24,888 nucleotides of DNA, from NCBI GenBank assembly GCA_016201425.1, contig JACQCW010000041.1, positions 1 through 24,888 of the forward strand, read 5' to 3'. Positions within the stretch are counted from its first letter, which is position 1. Each line of letters begins with the position of its first letter. This document shows positions 20,659 to 24,888 of the stretch, piece after piece. The position numbers and the translations under genes were made by a program. This DNA comes from Candidatus Vogelbacteria bacterium (GTDB lineage: Bacteria; Patescibacteria; Paceibacteria; UBA9973; UBA12445). Below the pieces are notes generated by a model. It searched no databases and was not told the origin of the DNA. It saw nothing but the letters and a program-made list of their open reading frames with translations.

Positions 20659-21192
20659 GTGACGAAGAAGGAACTCAAACAGCACAAATCAGAAGTATTG
20701 AAACTTTTTAAGAAAAACCAGCAGTCTGGCAGGCAAAGTCTGTGTACTGACTTCGAAGAGATTCTTGACTTAACCCACAAAGAATTCTCGACTATTCTCA
20801 GCAAACTGTTCAAAGATAAGAAGCTTGAATCTTTTGGCAACGAGATCGTCGCCTATAAAGGTGGTTTCAGATTTCCTGAGGAGATTCGTTTTATACTTCG
20901 TAAACTTTTGCGAAGTGATATTAATAGCGAAACTTACTCAAAGGCCAATGAAATTGTCGATCAGATTGAAAGGAGCGTTGATAAGGCAAATATCGTTAAA
21001 GTAACAGAACTCCACCAACTCTGGGCGAAGAATTTCCCTTTTGTACAAGTTGATATAGCGAAGTATCTTCACCGACACTTTGGGTATCTGACAAAACTAG
21101 AGGGTAAACTGCCACCAAAGAGTAAAACAAGGCCACAGCCTGAGAAGCCATCGCCAAAGAAAAGTGGAAAGAAGTCCAGCAAAAAGAAGTAG
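20659..21192 (+). CDS. Lys-rich protein of unknown function, ends at a tRNA fragment
   Basis: 177 residues from GTG 20659, preceded by TTAGGAGG eight bases upstream; GTG 20650 overlaps that SD and is rejected. The N-terminal region (about 1-75) is helical and resembles a winged-helix-like unit (FEEILDLTHKEFSTILSKLF, FGNEIVAYKGGFRFPEE). A second helical segment follows, and the last 25 residues are a Pro/Lys/Ser tail typical of nucleic-acid-binding proteins. No family is recognised. The stop codon TAG is shared with the tRNA-Pro-like fragment at 21191, so the 3' end lies at a likely recombination junction. Confidence 0.72.
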   Translation: MTKKELKQHKSEVLKLFKKNQQSGRQSLCTDFEEILDLTHKEFSTILSKLFKDKKLESFGNEIVAYKGGFRFPEEIRFILRKLLRSDINSETYSKANEIVDQIERSVDKANIVKVTELHQLWAKNFPFVQVDIAKYLHRHFGYLTKLEGKLPPKSKTRPQPEKPSPKKSGKKSSKKK

Positions 21193-21219
21193 GGGTTCGA
21201 ATCCCTGCACTCCGACCCA
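21191..21219 (+). pseudogene. tRNA-Pro-like 3' fragment (T-arm and acceptor half)
   Basis: GGTTCGAATCCC is a T-loop, followed by TGCACTCCGA and CCCA, matching the 3' third of a tRNA whose 5' acceptor would be CGGAGTG, a tRNA-Pro-like pattern. No 5' half is seen in the preceding sequence, which is protein-coding. tRNA 3' ends of this length are common attachment-site cores left by integrases, so this may be a relic attR. Confidence 0.65.
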
Positions 21220-21228
21220 CTAAAACTT

Positions 21229-21257
21229 TTGACAACGGCCCCTCAAAGTGCTAAGAC
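21229..21257 (+). promoter_or_regulatory. Promoter of the 256-residue gene, extended -10 class
   Basis: TTGACA (21229-21234), 17-base spacer ending TGC (21249-21251), TAAGAC (21252-21257). It starts ten bases after the tRNA fragment. Confidence 0.65.
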
Positions 21258-21335
21258 TAGATTATATAGACGTTGTTTTTTGAATATTTAACAAATTATT
21301 GCAGCCTGTGATAAGCAGAAAGGAAATTGGTGTAT

Positions 21336-22106
21336 ATGGCAGAAAAGAAACCGTTCAAACCCTTCTTGGTGGAGGGTGGGCGTGAGGGCAAGAATATCTA
21401 TAGGGTCGTTGAAATGCATGAGGATCTTGAGCGCGAAGATATAGAGAAGCTTCTTGAGCAGCTGCCACTTCGCTTTGATCTCAAGAAAGAGATGAAGGTC
21501 GAAGCAGAGAGCCTGCATGAACCTCTAGAGGTGCGCGTCCCTGGTGGGTCTGTAATCTATATTCACCCACCGCGACATCGTTTTATTACTTGTGTAAACC
21601 TGGATTCGTATGCGTCTAGCGATTTCACTAGCAAAATGAACGTGGATAATCTAGTCGACATGACCTATCCCGGGAATGGACAAATCAGATCCTGCATTCA
21701 CTTTAAGCCAGAGCTGTTTGGGATCGAGTCCAGAAACTGGCCGAATATCGGTATTATGGGTGATCTTGAAGTCGACACGTTTGTCTACCCGAAGAGTACC
21801 GAGGAGGAGCGAGAACTCAAAGCGCCCAAGTTTGGCAAGTGGGAAGTTCGAAGACTCATTGAGCTTGTGACAGGAGGGGAAGGCCGGCTAAATATTGAAA
21901 AGTTGTCGCAGTGGCGCAACTTAATTCTGTACGCAGTCGGCACCATGCGGTCCATGTATGAGAACTTAGATACCCCTGAGGATTGCCCAACTCGTCTCTA
22001 CTATAAGCCATGTTGGACAGAAATCGATACTGCAATAATGAGTAAAGATGACAAAAGACTCATTGAAGCACTAGAAGGCCTTAGAACAAATATCGAGTGG
22101 GACTAA
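21336..22106 (+). CDS. Protein of unknown function, 256 residues
   Basis: Starts at ATG 21336 with AAAGGA upstream; GTG 21330 is an alternative. Soluble, no signal peptide or membrane helix. N-terminal charged helical part (EDLEREDIEKLLEQLPLRF), then a beta-rich centre containing VRVPGGSVIYIHPPRHRF and SCIHFKPELFGIESRNWPNI. The C-terminus is mostly helical (KWEVRRLIELV, LYYKPCWTEID). Several His and Asp residues (IHPPRH, HF, EVD) could bind a metal, but no family is recognised. It has its own promoter and a strong terminator, and is more GC-rich than its neighbours. It lies just beyond the tRNA-Pro-like fragment, so recent acquisition is possible. Confidence 0.75.
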   Translation: MAEKKPFKPFLVEGGREGKNIYRVVEMHEDLEREDIEKLLEQLPLRFDLKKEMKVEAESLHEPLEVRVPGGSVIYIHPPRHRFITCVNLDSYASSDFTSKMNVDNLVDMTYPGNGQIRSCIHFKPELFGIESRNWPNIGIMGDLEVDTFVYPKSTEEERELKAPKFGKWEVRRLIELVTGGEGRLNIEKLSQWRNLILYAVGTMRSMYENLDTPEDCPTRLYYKPCWTEIDTAIMSKDDKRLIEALEGLRTNIEWD

Positions 22107-22119
22107 ATATTTACCATAG

Positions 22120-22154
22120 GGTGTATATAGAAGAATCTGTATACACCTTTTTTT
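22120..22154 (+). terminator. Terminator of the 256-residue gene
   Basis: GGTGTATA (22120-22127) pairs with TATACACC (22140-22147), followed by seven T. Confidence 0.92.
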
Positions 22155-22172
22155 ATTATAAAAATTAAACGA

Positions 22173-22200
22173 TTGACATAATTATACTATTATATATACT
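22173..22200 (+). promoter_or_regulatory. Promoter of the toxin-antitoxin operon
   Basis: TTGACA (22173-22178), 16-base spacer, TATACT (22195-22200), seven bases, then ATG 22208. TATACT also occurs at 22183-22188, a direct repeat 12 bases apart that could be an antitoxin operator. Leaderless arrangement. Confidence 0.7.
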
Positions 22201-22207
22201 TTAGTTT

Positions 22208-22477
22208 ATGCAAACAACATTCATTATTAAAACTGATAAAAATTTACGAGACGACGCAAAGGCGACTGCCCAAGAGTTAGGCATACCGCTTACAACCGTC
22301 ATAAACGCATTATTGAAGCAATTTGTGCGTGACCGTAAGATTACGATCTCGAGTGAACCATCACCGTCACGATCAAAAATCACGCTTTGGGAAAATATCA
22401 GTAAAGAGATGGACAAAGAGAAAAACACGAAGTTTTCATCGGCAGATGGCCTAATCAAGCACTTACACCTGGTATGA
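22208..22477 (+). CDS. RelB/DinJ-family antitoxin
   Basis: 89 residues. The N-terminal ribbon-helix-helix unit (TTFIIKTDKNLRDDAKATAQ, then ELGIPLTTVINALLKQFV) matches RelB/DinJ antitoxins, which dimerise, bind their own promoter and neutralise the toxin through the C-terminal tail. The tail here ends in HLHLV. The stop overlaps the toxin start (ATGA), a typical coupling that keeps antitoxin in excess. No SD; expected to be autoregulated by the operon promoter. Confidence 0.9.
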   Translation: MQTTFIIKTDKNLRDDAKATAQELGIPLTTVINALLKQFVRDRKITISSEPSPSRSKITLWENISKEMDKEKNTKFSSADGLIKHLHLV

Positions 22478-22737
22478 TTGTCATCCCAAGTAAATATTTT
22501 GAGAAACAATCATCCAAACTCCCAAAAAATGTGAAGTTAGCGCTAGCCGAACGACTGAGACTATTCATAGAGAACTCACACAATCCACTTCTAAATAACC
22601 ACGCACTCCACGGCTCCATCCGTCATTATCGTAGTATTAATATCACTGGAGATTATCGCCTTGTCTTTGAATTATTGGACGAAGGGACCGTCCGCCTGAT
22701 CGACATCGACACTCATTCTAGTTTGTACAAAAATTAG
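22474..22737 (+). CDS. YafQ/RelE-superfamily mRNA interferase toxin
   Basis: 87 residues. The small RelE fold is recognisable: helical start (FEKQSSKLPKNVKLALAERL), the HALHGSIRHYRSINITGDYR strand block, and the ending DIDTHSSLY, like the YafQ ending with its catalytic His (His81 here). Such toxins cut mRNA on the ribosome. The start overlaps the antitoxin stop. It lacks an SD and depends on coupling. Cognate partner of the upstream RelB-like gene. Confidence 0.88.
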   Translation: MIVIPSKYFEKQSSKLPKNVKLALAERLRLFIENSHNPLLNNHALHGSIRHYRSINITGDYRLVFELLDEGTVRLIDIDTHSSLYKN

Positions 22738-22741
22738 CATT

Positions 22742-23524
22742 ATGGAAACATTTACACAAAAACGCGAGACCGAAAAAAATCTTGATAACAAAAAGAGACT
22801 TGTCCGTGAGTTAGATCGCGAATATAAATCGTTCAGAAAGATTCCAGTTCGATTGTATGCGAGCGAACACAAGATACTGTTAGAGCGGGGCAATCAAATA
22901 TTAACAGAGGCCGAAAAGTTTGAGGGAAACGTCAGAATGGTTTTTATCGACCGAAGTGCCCGACCATTGGCCGAATTCTTCAGGATCAGGGCTAAAGTTC
23001 GTGAATTACGCTGGGACAAACCAACAAAATTCCCCGATATTTCTCTCCATTTTATTGCTGGCGAACGATCGGTCAGCAAATTCGACGACGCTACCAAAAT
23101 AAAAGCAGAAATATTTAAACAGGGAACCAAGTGGGGCGCAAAGGAAAAAGTATTCGTAATTGACGAATTCTCCGATAGCGGTGAAACGTTAGAAGCAGCC
23201 AAAGTGCGAGTACAAAACGCCTACCCAGACGCAGATATTTACTTGAAGTCTATTTTCGCAGCGGATATTACAGCAGCAAAAAAATACGGGGGACTGGTTG
23301 ATCAATATAGGGAAGGCGCCCCGCCGAGTTTTTATTTCCATGATAGCGTAGTAACAAAGTACAAACCTGACACATTCGCTGAGTATAGCCCAGAAGCGCC
23401 GTCAAACAGAGCCGCCTTCGATAGATTACTTAAAGAAATGAAAAAAATCGCCTTAGAAGATTATCTTCCCTCAGATCATGAGTCTTATGAAGACAGAGTC
23501 AAGAGACTGGGTTTTCTAAAGTAA
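22742..23524 (+). CDS. Phosphoribosyltransferase-like protein
   Basis: 260 residues. The central part has a type I PRTase signature: FVIDEFSDSGETLEAA (Asp141-Thr149), corresponding to the PRPP-binding loop VIDDxxxSGxT. An earlier strand FIDRSARPLAEFF (68-80) and a later helix (AAKKYGGLVDQY) fit the fold. A charged helical N-terminal extension (1-60) precedes it. Substrate unknown. It starts four bases after the toxin stop and so is the third gene of that operon, with no SD. Its last nine bases overlap the convergent TrmB gene. Whether it works with the toxin-antitoxin pair or just shares the transcript is unclear. Confidence 0.78.
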   Translation: METFTQKRETEKNLDNKKRLVRELDREYKSFRKIPVRLYASEHKILLERGNQILTEAEKFEGNVRMVFIDRSARPLAEFFRIRAKVRELRWDKPTKFPDISLHFIAGERSVSKFDDATKIKAEIFKQGTKWGAKEKVFVIDEFSDSGETLEAAKVRVQNAYPDADIYLKSIFAADITAAKKYGGLVDQYREGAPPSFYFHDSVVTKYKPDTFAEYSPEAPSNRAAFDRLLKEMKKIALEDYLPSDHESYEDRVKRLGFLK

Positions 23525-24235
23525 ATTAAACAAAACCATGAAGAGTTTACGCTGGAATTCGGCGATGATAGGGTTTTCGATGATGATGGCCGTATCGGTG
23601 TTGTCATCAATTACCGCGATCTTATCCTGATAAATAATTTGCGTAACGTCGTAATCAAACAAGCCGAAACGTCGTGGGATTGCTTTAACAACTCTGTCCA
23701 TCTTTGGCTTTTTTCTTTGCAGACCCGCCTCACTCGTGATCACATACCTCTCAATCTTTTGCTTGTTGCGGCGGTATTCGTAGTCGCGAGGGAGGAAGGA
23801 ACGCCCCTTACGACTATCTTTAGTTGAACTGTATCTATAAAATATTCCACCAAGAGGTAATGTGTCGAGGATATCGTTATAAACATACTTAACAGCATTT
23901 TTCCCTTCCAAAAATTTAACCTTGGGCTTTTTATCGATCGCAACGATCTCTTTCAAAGAGGGGATTAGCACTTCGGTTTGATAAAGGACTGTATCAACTA
24001 ACGATTTTAGCTTGTCCGGACTCTCGGCCGAGTAATATGTTTGTTTCCCCTTAACAACCTCAGTCACCAAACCCTTTTCGGCTAGAGAGGGGAGTTCCTT
24101 ATAGATTATAGGGCGATGAATTTTTGTATTGCGATAGATTGTAGAGACTCTTGATTGGCCGTGCTCGAGGAGCGAAATATATATTTTCGCTTCGTTTTTA
24201 TTAAGACCGATTTTTTCTAAAACATCTGTTTTCAT
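23516..24235 (-). CDS. TrmB-family transcriptional regulator
   Basis: 239 residues. The N-terminal winged helix (about 1-75; LEKIGLNKNEAKIYISLLEH, then HRPIIYKELPSLAEKGLV) matches TrmB proteins. TrmB is common in archaea, where it controls sugar genes, and also occurs in CPR bacteria. A helical linker (residues 75-100) and a C-terminal ligand or effector region (about 105-239; KVKFLEGKNAVKYVYNDILD, VITSEAGLQ, AVIDDNTDTAIIIENP) follow. No SD; leader of about 29 bases. Operator-like TGTAA-N7-TTACA motifs flank its consensus promoter, suggesting autoregulation and control of the divergent HD gene. Confidence 0.88.
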   Translation of the reverse strand: MKTDVLEKIGLNKNEAKIYISLLEHGQSRVSTIYRNTKIHRPIIYKELPSLAEKGLVTEVVKGKQTYYSAESPDKLKSLVDTVLYQTEVLIPSLKEIVAIDKKPKVKFLEGKNAVKYVYNDILDTLPLGGIFYRYSSTKDSRKGRSFLPRDYEYRRNKQKIERYVITSEAGLQRKKPKMDRVVKAIPRRFGLFDYDVTQIIYQDKIAVIDDNTDTAIIIENPIIAEFQRKLFMVLFNLL

Positions 24236-24240
24236 AATTA

Positions 24241-24257
24241 TGTAATTTTGAGTTACA
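24241..24257. promoter_or_regulatory. Operator-like TGTAA-N7-TTACA, copy 1
   Basis: TGTAA-TTTTGAG-TTACA, six bases upstream of the TrmB start codon and therefore inside its mRNA leader. Same half-sites and spacer length as the copy at 24308. Confidence 0.6.
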
Positions 24258-24270
24258 ACTTTATTAGTCC

Positions 24271-24299
24271 ATTATATCCATACCACGCTTATATGTCAA
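24271..24299 (-). promoter_or_regulatory. TrmB gene promoter
   Basis: Minus strand: TTGACA (24294-24299), exactly 17 bases, TATAAT (24271-24276): a full consensus pair. It lies between the two operator-like motifs. Confidence 0.88.
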
Positions 24300-24307
24300 A
24301 GAGAGTA

Positions 24308-24334
24308 TGTAAATTACTGTTACACTTATGTAAC
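24308..24334. promoter_or_regulatory. Operator-like TGTAA-N7-TTACA, copy 2 with a third half-site
   Basis: TGTAA-ATTACTG-TTACA (24308-24324) overlaps GTTACA-CTTA-TGTAAC (24319-24334). Copies 1 and 2 are 67 bases apart. The cluster sits upstream of the HD gene and beside the TrmB -35 box. Confidence 0.6.
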
Positions 24335-24375
24335 ATATTGTATACAGAAAGTAGATTTTATGAGATACTTCTTAC

Positions 24376-24888
24376 ATGAAAGAACATTACAACAAAAGAA
24401 TAGATCAAGCGCTAAAGTTCGCGGTTAAGGCACACAAACATCAGGTGCGCAAAACGGAGAAGGATACTCCTTATGTCTACCATCCGATAAGTGTGGGAAT
24501 GATACTCCGAGATGCTGGCTTTAGTGACGATGTGGTTATCGCGGGGATATTACACGACACGATCGAAGATACAGGTACCAAGGCCGAGGCAATCGAAAAA
24601 GTTTTTGGTAAAAAAGTTCGCCAACTAGTAGAAAGTGTATCGGAAGATAAGAACTTGCCTTACGACGAGAGAAAACACAATTATCTCGAAGTGGTGCTAG
24701 CAGGAAGTGACGAAACAAAAGCGATCTCGATCGCCGACGCACTGCAAAATCTACATTCTCTAGAACAGGCTATGGCAGAAAAGGGAGACGAGGTCTTTAG
24801 GGCCTTTACTAAAGGGAAGAAAGCAACGATCGAACACTATATAGCGAAAGTGAGGGCAATCTTAAAAAGTTGGCCGCATCCCATGGCA
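24376..24888 (+). CDS. HD-domain ppGpp hydrolase-like protein (partial)
   Basis: First 171 codons from ATG 24376; the gene runs off the window. The HD signature of the RelA/SpoT hydrolase group is present: ALKFAVKAHKHQVR, YVYHPISVGMIL, AGILHDTIEDT (HDxxED motif), FGKKVRQLVESVSED, and SIADALQNLHSL in place of the KxADRxxNL block. No synthetase domain is seen before or within the visible part, so it resembles small MESH1-like hydrolases; the missing end could still hold other domains. It is divergent from TrmB and shares its operator region. No SD is seen; GATACT ends six bases before ATG. Confidence 0.85.
   Translation, partial: MKEHYNKRIDQALKFAVKAHKHQVRKTEKDTPYVYHPISVGMILRDAGFSDDVVIAGILHDTIEDTGTKAEAIEKVFGKKVRQLVESVSEDKNLPYDERKHNYLEVVLAGSDETKAISIADALQNLHSLEQAMAEKGDEVFRAFTKGKKATIEHYIAKVRAILKSWPHPMA

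Noticed and set aside
20996..21235. 79-residue minus-strand ORF containing AGIRTPTSF
   Set aside because: The phrase is the usual shadow translation of a tRNA T-arm; here it reads the tRNA-Pro-like fragment backwards and overlaps the Lys-rich gene.
1..24888. CRISPR arrays, rRNA genes, insertion sequences or transposases
   Set aside because: No regularly spaced repeats, no rRNA-like stretch and no transposase-like protein were seen on either strand.

Overview
The window looks like the chromosome of a Candidate Phyla Radiation bacterium (Patescibacteria, probably Parcubacteria-like). This is an inference from combined traits: short, tightly packed genes; four tRNA genes that all lack an encoded CCA; a TrmB-type regulator; a reduced SIMPL protein; tiny Cys-rich proteins; and a GC-rich palindrome inserted in frame as LPAGRQ inside the CCA-adding enzyme. 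Most genes are AT-rich. The block from about 8.9 to 14.8 kb is visibly more GC-rich.

Region by region. 0-1.6 kb: the end of clpP, a membrane coiled-coil protein and a small acidic ORF. 1.6-3.7 kb: RNase Y with a structured leader, then HU. 3.7-4.9 kb: a minimal two-component pair, with a sensorless histidine kinase and a receiver-only regulator. 4.9-8.75 kb: alanine racemase, an N-terminally reduced SIMPL protein, a small membrane protein, tRNA-Gly(TCC), an 8-Cys microprotein, a Ca2+/H+ antiporter and a PGPGW-like membrane protein. 8.8-14.95 kb, all on the minus strand: a lipoprotein with three Fn3-like domains, an unknown 113-residue protein, and a four-gene operon encoding an SPFH/band-7 protein plus three single-pass coiled-coil proteins. 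14.9-17.5 kb: a VKOR-type membrane oxidoreductase, the CCA-adding enzyme and tRNA-Leu(CAG). 17.5-19.2 kb: a zinc-ribbon microprotein, an HNH-like protein whose end overlaps tRNA-Arg(TCG), an endonuclease/exonuclease/phosphatase-family protein and tRNA-Gly(GCC). 19.2-20.15 kb: two minus-strand units of very small SD-led ORFs flanking three DnaA boxes and a parS-like site, a candidate replication origin. 20.2-24.9 kb: a YraN-like nuclease, an unknown Lys-rich protein ending at a tRNA-Pro-like 3' fragment, an unknown 256-residue protein, a RelB/YafQ-type toxin-antitoxin pair followed by a phosphoribosyltransferase-like gene, a TrmB regulator with repeated operator-like motifs, and the start of an HD/ppGpp-hydrolase-like gene.

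Two gene classes use different expression signals. Conserved genes have no Shine-Dalgarno sequence, and several place the start codon 6-8 nt after a -10 box, which predicts leaderless mRNAs. Accessory genes have strong AAGGAGG-type sites, and five of their transcription units share a TTGACA-N14-TGC-TA promoter. The candidate origin sits inside a cluster of the second class. No database search or structure prediction was possible; family names rest on motifs read from the translated sequence.
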